A stretch of 64,000 nt of DNA, from NCBI GenBank assembly GCA_964538275.1, contig CAZIFW010000001.1:51759-115758 (forward strand), written 5' to 3'. The position numbers and the translations under genes were made by a program. The notes beneath the pieces are model-generated. The model did not search any database. It worked only from the letters and a program-made list of their open reading frames with translations, and was not told the origin of the DNA. Source of the DNA: CANIGN01 sp964538275 (GTDB lineage Bacteria; Bdellovibrionota; UBA2428). Shown here piece by piece: positions 34,778-42,312 of this stretch. Numbering within the stretch: position 1 is the first letter of the stretch; every line of letters starts with the position of its first letter.

Positions 34778-35257
34778 TTAATTCTCCGGATAAGTCACAA
34801 TAGGCACAGGTGCCTTGATTATATTTTTAGCTGCAGGAATGAGCTCGAGCTCATTCCAAAAAATAGGTTTTTGGGATGGAATATCTTTTTTAGCCCGAAC
34901 TTTGCCCATAATTTTTTCAGCATCTTCGGGGCGTAGCATGTTGAGTCGTTGAGATTTGCTAATAGATGAGGGTGAAATACGCACCGGTCGCAAGAGCATT
35001 CCTTCTACTATCTCTCCCTTTGCAACAGGAAGGACAGCAACCATGGCTTCGAGCCTAAGTGGAGGTTGAATTTTTTCCTCTTGAGTGATTTTTAATAGGA
35101 GAAGAATCAAAAAAAGGGCTGCAATTCCTAAAAGTGCTTTTTTGTGTGTGAGTATCCTATTTTTGAGGTTTTCTAGATCGGGTTTTTCTTTTTCCGGAAT
35201 TACATTTGTAGGCTCTAATGTGGCTTCATTTAACCACGAGAAGTGTTGTTCCGCCAT
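34778..35257 (-). CDS. SAF-domain protein, CpaB/RcpC-like
   Basis: A 159-residue protein with an N-terminal cytoplasmic stretch, one membrane helix (ALLGIAALFLILLLLKI) and a C-terminal periplasmic SAF domain. The SAF features are VAVLPVAKGEIVEGMLLRPVRISPSSI and GKVRAKKDIPSQKPIFWNELEL, the pattern seen in CpaB/RcpC of Tad pilus systems and in flagellar FlgA. Full CpaB proteins are about 250-300 residues and carry an additional RcpC domain, so this is a short form. Its place downstream of the Flp pilin, TadE-like and TadG-like genes supports a role in Flp pilus assembly. Confidence 0.72.
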   Translation of the reverse strand: MAEQHFSWLNEATLEPTNVIPEKEKPDLENLKNRILTHKKALLGIAALFLILLLLKITQEEKIQPPLRLEAMVAVLPVAKGEIVEGMLLRPVRISPSSISKSQRLNMLRPEDAEKIMGKVRAKKDIPSQKPIFWNELELIPAAKNIIKAPVPIVTYPEN

Positions 35258-35400
35258 AAATCGTTCCTTTCATAAAGTTCAAAAGAGTTATCAAGGTTTT
35301 TGTGAATATTTGAATTTATTTTTTCGTAGCAATAAAAGAAGCCGCCTAGGCCGCTTCCAATTCCAAAGAGTAAATATAAGACAACCGTTAAATCAGTCAT
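35230..35400 (-). CDS. Small single-helix membrane protein (56 aa) in the Flp/Tad-like operon
   Basis: A short frame of 56 residues from the ATG at 35400 to the stop at 35230. It has one glycine-rich membrane helix, LTVVLYLLFGIGSGLGGFFY, then a polar tail. It begins three bases after the tadG-like stop codon and its 3' end overlaps the SAF gene by 28 bases. It fills an otherwise empty gap exactly, which supports it being real. The ribosome binding site is poor. No family is assigned. Confidence 0.5.
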   Translation of the reverse strand: MTDLTVVLYLLFGIGSGLGGFFYCYEKINSNIHKNLDNSFELYERNDLWRNNTSRG

Positions 35401-35403
35401 AAA

Positions 35404-35925
35404 TTATAAAGGTCTCACGCGATCATCAGAATATTTCCAACGAACAGTTGTGCATGATTCGCTTTCTCCTTTTACCCCTGCAGGTTTCGAGCCATCGCGA
35501 TTTTTAATGTAAAAAAGAGTTTTATCGGGGCAGTAAAGCGTCCCTGGTAGCTCACAAATTGTAGAGCTGTTGCGCTTGGGTTTGTTGAATTCCTTTTCAA
35601 AGCTAATGGGAGAAATAAATGCCATGTGCCCCTGAGCGGCATACAAGAATGTTTCTTGCTGAAAACGTATGAGATTACCTGCGGCTGTTACAAGAGAGTC
35701 TGTACGCGTGGCCATAGCGACTGGGCAAGCTACCACGAGCGCAATGAGACCCGCATTGAGTGCAAGCGCAGAGTTAATAAAGTTAGCTGTAGTTTCGGCG
35801 TCGTCTCCTAGTTTTTTATCAAGCTCAGCGAGTTCTCTCACTTGGCGATTCATCAATATGATTGAATCGTTGATTGGAAGTAACAGAGCTAAAAATGCAA
35901 AAAGAGGCAAGAAGAGGGCGGCCAT
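35404..35925 (-). CDS. TadG-like pseudopilin-type membrane protein (intact copy)
   Basis: A 173-residue protein whose N-terminus is a membrane helix (FLPLFAFLALLLPINDSIIL) directly followed by amphipathic helices (ELAELDKKLGDDAETTANFIN) and a second hydrophobic stretch (AGLIALVVACPVAM). The C-terminal 80 residues are extracytoplasmic with paired cysteines (ICELPGTLYC, SCTT). This fits the TadE/TadG class of minor pilins by context and layout, although no leader cleavage motif precedes the helix. AGGAGGG in the end of the upstream tadE gene is the ribosome binding site. The first 79 codons or so are repeated in the tandem copy, where the gene is truncated. Confidence 0.6.
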   Translation of the reverse strand: MAALFLPLFAFLALLLPINDSIILMNRQVRELAELDKKLGDDAETTANFINSALALNAGLIALVVACPVAMATRTDSLVTAAGNLIRFQQETFLYAAQGHMAFISPISFEKEFNKPKRNSSTICELPGTLYCPDKTLFYIKNRDGSKPAGVKGESESCTTVRWKYSDDRVRPL

Positions 35926-35933
35926 TGTTCAAG

Positions 35934-36272
35934 CTAACGCCCTCCTAAACGCATTGAGAAATAAAACTCTCTCGATTGAATATCGGGAAGTAAGTGATAG
36001 CTCATAGATACACCTGTTTTGTGACAGTAAATCGTACGCTTTATCCATTTTTGCGAAACTAAACTTTCAGCGTGCTGGCACATGTGAGCGTTTCCATAAA
36101 GCGAAGCTCTCGCTAAATAAAACGCTTCTGTGTTTAAGTAACTGTAGCTCCAAGTATGAAGTACCAGCCAAATCGCTGTAATTGTGAAGGTCAGAGCTAA
36201 GCCAGCAACTGTTACAAAATCTACGAGCACCACTCCGGACTTTTTACTAATCGGCGTCTTTAAGGGTTTCAT
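35934..36272 (-). CDS. TadE-like minor pseudopilin (copy 1)
   Basis: A 112-residue protein with a pilin-type N-terminus. A lysine-rich leader ending in SKKSG is followed by VVLVDFVTVAGLALTFTITAIWL, so a prepilin peptidase could cut after Gly13. Position +5 is Asp rather than Glu and +6 is Phe, a conservative change from the G/xxxxEY rule. The rest is extracytoplasmic with two cysteines (MCQHAES, IYCHKTG). It overlaps the Flp pilin gene by 26 bases. The role is a minor pilin in the Tad system, from layout and context. Confidence 0.68.
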   Translation of the reverse strand: MKPLKTPISKKSGVVLVDFVTVAGLALTFTITAIWLVLHTWSYSYLNTEAFYLARASLYGNAHMCQHAESLVSQKWIKRTIYCHKTGVSMSYHLLPDIQSREFYFSMRLGGR

Positions 36273-36492
36273 TAAAGTTACCCATATCTACGTACTTTGT
36301 TTGTTCGTTCGTATCAGAAACGCCTTGATATTTAACTTCGTTGCCTAAGACCGCTCCATTTACTTGATCAAGTTTTCCGCGCATGTTTTTGCTTATCACT
36401 TGAATAATTCCAATAGAAGCAACTGCAATGAGTGCGGTGAGAATTAAATATTCTGCGATGGCTTGTCCGTTTTTATTTTTAATTTGTTTCAT
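36247..36492 (-). CDS. Flp/Fap-type (class IVb) pilin (copy 1)
   Basis: An 81-residue pilin. The short leader MKQIKNKNG is followed by QAIAEYLILTALIAVASIG, a textbook Flp processing site: cleavage after Gly9, Glu at +5 and Tyr at +6, then a hydrophobic helix. The C-terminal 45 residues are polar. Such pilins are cleaved by a TadV/CpaA prepilin peptidase and assembled by the Tad ATPase, none of which is encoded in this window. It follows the sigma-54 activator gene by two bases, in the same transcript. Confidence 0.88.
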   Translation of the reverse strand: MKQIKNKNGQAIAEYLILTALIAVASIGIIQVISKNMRGKLDQVNGAVLGNEVKYQGVSDTNEQTKYVDMGNFNETLKDAD

Positions 36493-36494
36493 AA

Positions 36495-37457
36495 TTATAC
36501 CCAGTCTCCTGTACTTAAAAAATGATTGAGCTTTCCTGTTATGGAAGGCGGAAGGTGTAAAAGGTCAATTACGCCTGCGCTTCGAAGCACAGCATAAGTA
36601 AGAGTGTGTTCAATTTCTCGTAAGTTTCCTGGCCAAGGATGAGAGGCAAGAAGTTCGTAGGCTGCAGGGGTGATTTCCGGCACTTCACAGCGGATTTCTT
36701 CGCAAACTTTTTCCAAGAGGCCTTTGAGTAAAACGGGAAAGTCTTCTTTTCGGCTACGAACAGATGGAATGTAGAGAGGACAAATATTGAGCCTGTAATA
36801 GAGGTCACGGCGAAACTTGTTGCTTTCAACTAACAACTCTAAAGGGATATTGCTGGCTGCAATAATTTTGCATTCAATTTTGTAACTTTCTTTGGCCCCA
36901 ATACGTTCAACTTCGCGTTCTTGGATAGCACGCAATAACTTTGCTTGAACTTCAAGTGAGAGACTTTGAATTTCATCCAAGAAAAGAGTTCCTTGTTTTG
37001 CGAGTTCAAACTTTCCGTATTGTTTATCTCGTGCAGAGGTAAACGCTCCACGTTCGTGCCCAAAAAGTATGCTTTCTGCAAGAGCTTCGGGAATAGTTGA
37101 GCAGTTGATTGAGATAAAAGGAGCGGCATCATCTGATAAAAGACTTAAACGTTTTCTTTCGTTGTGAATTTTGCGCGCTAGCAGTTCCTTGCCTGTTCCT
37201 GTTTCTCCAACAAGTAGAACGTTGAGATTAGAGCCAATGCTATACTGAAGATCTTGGCGTAATTCGCTCATAGAAGTGCCAAGACCCCAAAACCATTCAA
37301 CAGAAAGTTCTGATTTTCGTAGACTTCTTAATACGATCTTTTTTGCAGGAGTTGCTGGGGTGCTATTTTTTACTCCTGCTTTTTTAGATTTTCTTTTGGG
37401 AATTCCTGTTGGAAATAGATAGCTCCCCACGTGGTCGATAGCGGTATTGTCGCTCAT
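36495..37457 (-). CDS. Sigma-54-dependent AAA+ activator without receiver or DNA-binding domain (copy 1)
   Basis: A 320-residue enhancer-binding-protein-type ATPase. Walker A is GETGTGKE (residues 84-91), followed by FGHERGAFTSA (sigma-54 contact loop at residues 137-142) and Walker B LFLDE (158-162), with RRDLYYRLNICPLYIPSVRSR and HPWPGNLREIEHTL later. The contact loop reads GAFTSA instead of GAFTGA. The protein stops soon after the AAA+ module, so it lacks the usual C-terminal helix-turn-helix, and its N-terminal 60 residues are a basic linker rather than a receiver. AAGGAGGA precedes the ATG by seven bases. It is the first gene of the operon behind a perfect -24/-12 promoter, which suggests auto-activation. 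Confidence 0.88.
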   Translation of the reverse strand: MSDNTAIDHVGSYLFPTGIPKRKSKKAGVKNSTPATPAKKIVLRSLRKSELSVEWFWGLGTSMSELRQDLQYSIGSNLNVLLVGETGTGKELLARKIHNERKRLSLLSDDAAPFISINCSTIPEALAESILFGHERGAFTSARDKQYGKFELAKQGTLFLDEIQSLSLEVQAKLLRAIQEREVERIGAKESYKIECKIIAASNIPLELLVESNKFRRDLYYRLNICPLYIPSVRSRKEDFPVLLKGLLEKVCEEIRCEVPEITPAAYELLASHPWPGNLREIEHTLTYAVLRSAGVIDLLHLPPSITGKLNHFLSTGDWV

Positions 37458-37532
37458 TTAATAATCCTCCTTGATATATTTTGGGAAACTACACGCCTAT
37501 GCATAACCCTCGGCTTTTGCCTGCTCGCTTAT

Positions 37533-37549
37533 TGCAAGCTTGGTGCCAA
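37533..37549 (-). promoter_or_regulatory. Sigma-54 (-24/-12) promoter of the activator-Flp operon (copy 1)
   Basis: On the minus strand the sequence reads TTGGCACCAAGCTTGCA, which matches the consensus TGGCAC-N5-TTGC(A/T) at every defined position with correct spacing. It lies about 75 bases upstream of the activator ATG. No enhancer-like repeat is assigned with confidence; CCGAAATTCGG at 37614-37624 further upstream is a perfect 11-base palindrome and could be a binding site. Confidence 0.87.
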
Positions 37550-37706
37550 GGCTGAGAGGCCGGTATTTGAAGTGATGGGTTTTTTAAAAAGCAGACCTTT
37601 TTGTATTTGGGACCCGAAATTCGGATTTCCGGACTGTATCAATTCAACAATTTCGTAGCTCCGCACTTTTGCATCTCCGGCCCTTCTTCTGTATCCTAGG
37701 GGCATT

Positions 37707-37943
37707 GTGGGGCGTAAGAAGATTTCAACAACGGTCTATTTGACCGCTGAGCAGGTGCGAGCGCTTAAGGATTTGCATGAACGCACCCGAGTTCCCATAG
37801 CTGAGTACATCCGAATGGGCATAGATCTTGTTTTGGAGCGCTATTCTGACCAACTTCCCGGACAAATTCCCCTTTTTGATTTGAATTCGATGGGTGGGCG
37901 TCCTAAAAACTCTGATGAGCCTGAAGAAAGTTCTTCAGACTAG
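37707..37943 (+). CDS. Ribbon-helix-helix (CopG/Arc-type) DNA-binding protein (copy 1)
   Basis: A 78-residue protein beginning MGRKKISTTVYLTAEQVRALKDL with a beta strand (STTVYL) followed by two helices (EQVRALKDLHERTR, IAEYIRMGIDLVLERY), the ribbon-helix-helix layout. The C-terminal 25 residues are polar and probably disordered. The start is GTG at 37707. It is divergent from the sigma-54 activator, 250 bases away, and 21 bases upstream of a lepA start. It may regulate its own promoter or the pilus operon; no toxin partner is present, so an antitoxin role is not supported. This copy precedes a truncated lepA. Confidence 0.8.
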   Translation: MGRKKISTTVYLTAEQVRALKDLHERTRVPIAEYIRMGIDLVLERYSDQLPGQIPLFDLNSMGGRPKNSDEPEESSSD

Positions 37944-37964
37944 AGAGAATGAACCCTAAATAAA

Positions 37965-38201
37965 ATGAGCAACTACGACGCTTCAAAGATACGAAATTTT
38001 TCAATTATTGCTCATATCGATCACGGTAAATCAACACTTGCGGATCGTCTTTTAGAAGCAACGGGCGCTGTGAATAAACGCGATATGCAGGCGCAGCTTT
38101 TAGATAATTTAGAAATTGAGCGTGAGCGCGGTATTACAATTAAAGCTCAAACTGTGCGATTGAATTACAAGGCACAAGAGAGTCTGTACGCGTGGCCATA
38201 G
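37965..38201 (+). pseudogene. lepA: Truncated lepA (5' fragment at the duplication junction)
   Basis: The first ~70 codons are identical to the intact lepA at 40449 and include the P-loop AHIDHGKSTLADRLLEATGAV. At about base 38174-38179 the sequence switches to antisense tadG-like DNA and the frame stops after six foreign residues (SLYAWP). It encodes no complete G domain and cannot be functional. The full gene survives in the second unit, so cell viability does not depend on this copy. Confidence 0.93.
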
Positions 38202-38409
38202 CGACTGGGCAAGCTACCACGAGCGCAATGAGACCCGCATTGAGTGCAAGCGCAGAGTTAATAAAGTTAGCTGTAGTTTCGGCGTCGTCTCCTAGTTTTT
38301 TATCAAGCTCAGCGAGTTCTCTCACTTGGCGATTCATCAATATGATTGAATCGTTGATTGGAAGTAACAGAGCTAAAAATGCAAAAAGAGGCAAGAAGAG
38401 GGCGGCCAT
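38140..38409 (-). pseudogene. Truncated tadG-like gene (5' fragment at the duplication junction)
   Basis: The N-terminal ~79 residues match the intact gene at 35404-35925 up to MATRTDSLV. The frame then enters antisense lepA sequence and ends with PCNSIAQFEL. The membrane helix is kept, but the extracytoplasmic cysteine-containing part is lost. A transcript from the second sigma-54 promoter would run through this and then antisense to the truncated lepA fragment. Confidence 0.92.
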
Positions 38410-38417
38410 TGTTCAAG

Positions 38418-38756
38418 CTAACGCCCTCCTAAACGCATTGAGAAATAAAACTCTCTCGATTGAATATCGGGAAGTAAGTGATAGCTCATAGATACACCTG
38501 TTTTGTGACAGTAAATCGTACGCTTTATCCATTTTTGCGAAACTAAACTTTCAGCGTGCTGGCACATGTGAGCGTTTCCATAAAGCGAAGCTCTCGCTAA
38601 ATAAAACGCTTCTGTGTTTAAGTAACTGTAGCTCCAAGTATGAAGTACCAGCCAAATCGCTGTAATTGTGAAGGTCAGAGCTAAGCCAGCAACTGTTACA
38701 AAATCTACGAGCACCACTCCGGACTTTTTACTAATCGGCGTCTTTAAGGGTTTCAT
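38418..38756 (-). CDS. TadE-like minor pseudopilin (copy 2)
   Basis: The predicted protein is identical to the copy at 35934-36272, including the SKKSG/VVLVD cleavage region. In this unit the downstream tadG-like gene is truncated, and the SAF-domain and small membrane genes are absent. Confidence 0.66.
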   Translation of the reverse strand: MKPLKTPISKKSGVVLVDFVTVAGLALTFTITAIWLVLHTWSYSYLNTEAFYLARASLYGNAHMCQHAESLVSQKWIKRTIYCHKTGVSMSYHLLPDIQSREFYFSMRLGGR

Positions 38757-38976
38757 TAAAGTTACCCATATCTACGTACTTTGTTTGTTCGTTCGTATCA
38801 GAAACGCCTTGATATTTAACTTCGTTGCCTAAGACCGCTCCATTTACTTGATCAAGTTTTCCGCGCATGTTTTTGCTTATCACTTGAATAATTCCAATAG
38901 AAGCAACTGCAATGAGTGCGGTGAGAATTAAATATTCTGCGATGGCTTGTCCGTTTTTATTTTTAATTTGTTTCAT
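38731..38976 (-). CDS. Flp/Fap-type pilin (copy 2)
   Basis: The predicted protein is identical to the copy at 36247-36492, with the same G/QAIAEY processing site. If the duplication is real, pilin and activator dosage doubles while the downstream accessory genes remain single. Confidence 0.86.
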   Translation of the reverse strand: MKQIKNKNGQAIAEYLILTALIAVASIGIIQVISKNMRGKLDQVNGAVLGNEVKYQGVSDTNEQTKYVDMGNFNETLKDAD

Positions 38977-38978
38977 AA

Positions 38979-39941
38979 TTATACCCAGTCTCCTGTACTT
39001 AAAAAATGATTGAGCTTTCCTGTTATGGAAGGCGGAAGGTGTAAAAGGTCAATTACGCCTGCGCTTCGAAGCACAGCATAAGTAAGAGTGTGTTCAATTT
39101 CTCGTAAGTTTCCTGGCCAAGGATGAGAGGCAAGAAGTTCGTAGGCTGCAGGGGTGATTTCCGGCACTTCACAGCGGATTTCTTCGCAAACTTTTTCCAA
39201 GAGGCCTTTGAGTAAAACGGGAAAGTCTTCTTTTCGGCTACGAACAGATGGAATGTAGAGAGGACAAATATTGAGCCTGTAATAGAGGTCACGGCGAAAC
39301 TTGTTGCTTTCAACTAACAACTCTAAAGGGATATTGCTGGCTGCAATAATTTTGCATTCAATTTTGTAACTTTCTTTGGCCCCAATACGTTCAACTTCGC
39401 GTTCTTGGATAGCACGCAATAACTTTGCTTGAACTTCAAGTGAGAGACTTTGAATTTCATCCAAGAAAAGAGTTCCTTGTTTTGCGAGTTCAAACTTTCC
39501 GTATTGTTTATCTCGTGCAGAGGTAAACGCTCCACGTTCGTGCCCAAAAAGTATGCTTTCTGCAAGAGCTTCGGGAATAGTTGAGCAGTTGATTGAGATA
39601 AAAGGAGCGGCATCATCTGATAAAAGACTTAAACGTTTTCTTTCGTTGTGAATTTTGCGCGCTAGCAGTTCCTTGCCTGTTCCTGTTTCTCCAACAAGTA
39701 GAACGTTGAGATTAGAGCCAATGCTATACTGAAGATCTTGGCGTAATTCGCTCATAGAAGTGCCAAGACCCCAAAACCATTCAACAGAAAGTTCTGATTT
39801 TCGTAGACTTCTTAATACGATCTTTTTTGCAGGAGTTGCTGGGGTGCTATTTTTTACTCCTGCTTTTTTAGATTTTCTTTTGGGAATTCCTGTTGGAAAT
39901 AGATAGCTCCCCACGTGGTCGATAGCGGTATTGTCGCTCAT
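38979..39941 (-). CDS. Sigma-54-dependent AAA+ activator (copy 2)
   Basis: The predicted protein is identical to the copy at 36495-37457, with the same GAFTSA loop and no DNA-binding domain. It has its own copy of the -24/-12 promoter and ribosome binding site, so both copies should be expressed alike. Confidence 0.86.
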   Translation of the reverse strand: MSDNTAIDHVGSYLFPTGIPKRKSKKAGVKNSTPATPAKKIVLRSLRKSELSVEWFWGLGTSMSELRQDLQYSIGSNLNVLLVGETGTGKELLARKIHNERKRLSLLSDDAAPFISINCSTIPEALAESILFGHERGAFTSARDKQYGKFELAKQGTLFLDEIQSLSLEVQAKLLRAIQEREVERIGAKESYKIECKIIAASNIPLELLVESNKFRRDLYYRLNICPLYIPSVRSRKEDFPVLLKGLLEKVCEEIRCEVPEITPAAYELLASHPWPGNLREIEHTLTYAVLRSAGVIDLLHLPPSITGKLNHFLSTGDWV

Positions 39942-40016
39942 TTAATAATCCTCCTTGATATATTTTGGGAAACTACACGCCTATGCATAACCCTCGGCTT
40001 TTGCCTGCTCGCTTAT

Positions 40017-40033
40017 TGCAAGCTTGGTGCCAA
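40017..40033 (-). promoter_or_regulatory. Sigma-54 (-24/-12) promoter (copy 2)
   Basis: The same 17-base element as at 37533-37549, shifted by 2,484 bases. It would drive the second activator-Flp-TadE copy and then read into the truncated tadG-like fragment and antisense to the lepA fragment. Confidence 0.85.
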
Positions 40034-40190
40034 GGCTGAGAGGCCGGTATTTGAAGTGATGGGTTTTTTAAAAAGCAGACCTTTTTGTATTTGGGACCCG
40101 AAATTCGGATTTCCGGACTGTATCAATTCAACAATTTCGTAGCTCCGCACTTTTGCATCTCCGGCCCTTCTTCTGTATCCTAGGGGCATT

Positions 40191-40427
40191 GTGGGGCGTA
40201 AGAAGATTTCAACAACGGTCTATTTGACCGCTGAGCAGGTGCGAGCGCTTAAGGATTTGCATGAACGCACCCGAGTTCCCATAGCTGAGTACATCCGAAT
40301 GGGCATAGATCTTGTTTTGGAGCGCTATTCTGACCAACTTCCCGGACAAATTCCCCTTTTTGATTTGAATTCGATGGGTGGGCGTCCTAAAAACTCTGAT
40401 GAGCCTGAAGAAAGTTCTTCAGACTAG
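40191..40427 (+). CDS. Ribbon-helix-helix DNA-binding protein (copy 2, upstream of intact lepA)
   Basis: The predicted protein is identical to the copy at 37707-37943. This copy is 21 bases upstream of the complete lepA and is probably the one that shares a transcript with it, since the whole upstream region came along in the duplication. Confidence 0.8.
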   Translation: MGRKKISTTVYLTAEQVRALKDLHERTRVPIAEYIRMGIDLVLERYSDQLPGQIPLFDLNSMGGRPKNSDEPEESSSD

Positions 40428-40448
40428 AGAGAATGAACCCTAAATAAA

Positions 40449-42311
40449 ATGAGCAACTACGACGCTTCAAAGATACGAAATTTTTCAATTATTGCTCATA
40501 TCGATCACGGTAAATCAACACTTGCGGATCGTCTTTTAGAAGCAACGGGCGCTGTGAATAAACGCGATATGCAGGCGCAGCTTTTAGATAATTTAGAAAT
40601 TGAGCGTGAGCGCGGTATTACAATTAAAGCTCAAACTGTGCGATTGAATTACAAGGCACAAGATGGCCAAACTTATGTTCTCAATCTTATTGATACCCCA
40701 GGGCACGTAGATTTTACCTATGAAGTTTCTCGATCTTTGGCAGCCTGTGAGGGTGCGGTACTTGTTGTGGACGCAAGCCAAGGTGTTGAAGCACAAACTC
40801 TTGCTAACGTTTACATGGCTCTTGATGCTAACTTAGCGATTGTTCCAGTTATTAACAAAATTGACTTACCTTCAGCCGATATTGATGAGGCTCGAAGGCA
40901 AATTGAAGATGTGATTGGAATTGATGCCACAGATGCTATTCCTACAAGTGCCAAAGAAGGCATAGGCATTTCTGAAATTCTAGAAGCCGTGGTAAAAATT
41001 GTTCCTGCTCCATTAGATTTTCGCGAAGATCCGTTGCAAATCCTCATCATGGATAGCTGGTATGACAACTATCAAGGCGTTGTCCTTTTAACTCGCGTTA
41101 TGGCTGGAACAATTCGAGTGGGCGACAAGGTTCAAATGATGAACCTTAATGAATTGCTCAAAAAAGAAGACAAGGCTCCCAATCATTATCAAGTGGTTCG
41201 TTTAGGTTATCTCACTCCTCGCTTTCAAGATCAGCAAATTGCAAATTCAGGCGAAGTTATTTTCTTAATTTGTAACATCAAGAGTATTCGTGATGTAAAA
41301 ATCGGAGACACGATTACACATTCAGAAAACCAAGCGAGTCCTGATGTAAAGTACCCAGTGGCAAAAGCTCCCTTGGTTGGGTTTAAAGAAGTTAAGCCTG
41401 TCGTGTTTTCGGGTATTTTCCCTACAGATAGTAAAGATTATGAAAATCTCAAAGAGGCGCTTTTGAAGCTTTCTTTAAACGATGCTGCATTAACCTTTGA
41501 GCCAGAAAATTCACTGGCCCTTGGTTTTGGAATGCGTTGTGGATACCTAGGTTTGTTGCATATGGAAATTGTGCAAGAGCGCTTAGAGAGAGAGTTCAAC
41601 ATGAGTCTCATCTCTACCGCGCCGGGCGTGCGATATCGTGTAACGAAAACTACGGGAGAAAGTTTCTTTGTCGATAACCCCGCGCATTTGCCAAGACCTG
41701 ATCAAATCGAAAAAATTGAAGAGCCCTACATTCGTGGAACCATTCACACGCCTGCTGAATATGTGGGGTCCATTATTACACTTTGCGAAGCTCGCCGAGG
41801 AATCCAGGAAAAGATTGATTACATCACCAAAGAGCGTTGCGCTGTTGTGTACAAATTACCTTTGGGAGAAATGCTTTTTGATTTTTATGACAAGCTCAAG
41901 AGTATTTCTAAGGGCTATGCAAGTTTTGATTACGATCTGCTTGGATTGGAAGAAGCAGATCTTTGCCGCCTTGATGTTTTGATCAACGGCGATATTGTGG
42001 ATGCGCTATCTATTATTGTTCACAAGAGCCGCTCTTACGATCGAGGACGAGACCTCGTGAAAAAAATGAAAGAAGTAATAACTCGTCAGCAATTTGAAGT
42101 AGCTATTCAGGCTGCGATTGGCACCAAGGTTATTGCTCGCGAAACTGTGGGAGCACTACGTAAAAACGTAATTGCAAAATGTTACGGTGGCGATATCAGT
42201 CGTAAGCGCAAACTTCTTGAAAAACAAAAAGAAGGTAAGAAGCGCATGAAGAACATTGGCAACGTTGAAATTCCTCAAGAAGCCTTCTTGGCAATTCTTA
42301 AAGTTGAGTAG
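40449..42311 (+). CDS. lepA: Elongation factor 4 (LepA)
   Basis: A ribosome-associated translational GTPase of 620 residues. The G domain shows G1 AHIDHGKST, G2 in RERGITIKAQ, G3 DTPGH and G4 NKID. Later come domain II (GVVLLTRVMAGTIRVGDKV), domain III with GFGMRCGYLGLLHMEIVQERLEREF, and the LepA-specific C-terminal domain rich in Lys (CYGGDISRKRKLLEKQKEGKKRMK). It is slightly longer than the usual ~600 residues because of an insert after the domain II start (NELLKKEDKAPNHYQ). The first ~70 codons also exist as a fragment at 37965. Confidence 0.97.
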   Translation: MSNYDASKIRNFSIIAHIDHGKSTLADRLLEATGAVNKRDMQAQLLDNLEIERERGITIKAQTVRLNYKAQDGQTYVLNLIDTPGHVDFTYEVSRSLAACEGAVLVVDASQGVEAQTLANVYMALDANLAIVPVINKIDLPSADIDEARRQIEDVIGIDATDAIPTSAKEGIGISEILEAVVKIVPAPLDFREDPLQILIMDSWYDNYQGVVLLTRVMAGTIRVGDKVQMMNLNELLKKEDKAPNHYQVVRLGYLTPRFQDQQIANSGEVIFLICNIKSIRDVKIGDTITHSENQASPDVKYPVAKAPLVGFKEVKPVVFSGIFPTDSKDYENLKEALLKLSLNDAALTFEPENSLALGFGMRCGYLGLLHMEIVQERLEREFNMSLISTAPGVRYRVTKTTGESFFVDNPAHLPRPDQIEKIEEPYIRGTIHTPAEYVGSIITLCEARRGIQEKIDYITKERCAVVYKLPLGEMLFDFYDKLKSISKGYASFDYDLLGLEEADLCRLDVLINGDIVDALSIIVHKSRSYDRGRDLVKKMKEVITRQQFEVAIQAAIGTKVIARETVGALRKNVIAKCYGGDISRKRKLLEKQKEGKKRMKNIGNVEIPQEAFLAILKVE

Positions 42312-42312
42312 A

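Larger units (their letters stand above)
35690..38173. repeat. Direct tandem duplication, unit 1 (2,484 bp)
   Basis: Bases 35690-38173 recur, with no difference that I noticed, at 38174-40657, an offset of exactly 2,484. The unit runs from codon ~79 of the tadG-like gene through tadE, flp pilin, the sigma-54 activator, the ribbon-helix-helix gene and the first ~70 codons of lepA. The 6-mer ACAAGA occurs at both ends and at the junction (35690-35695, 38174-38179, 40658-40663), the footprint of a microhomology-mediated duplication or of an assembly overlap. Confidence 0.95.
38174..40657. repeat. Direct tandem duplication, unit 2 (2,484 bp)
   Basis: The second unit begins at the junction ACAAGA (38174) and is followed at 40658 by unique lepA sequence. 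Within it the TadE-like, Flp pilin, sigma-54 activator and ribbon-helix-helix genes are complete. The apparent identity of the two units argues for a very recent origin or a misassembly. Confidence 0.95.
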
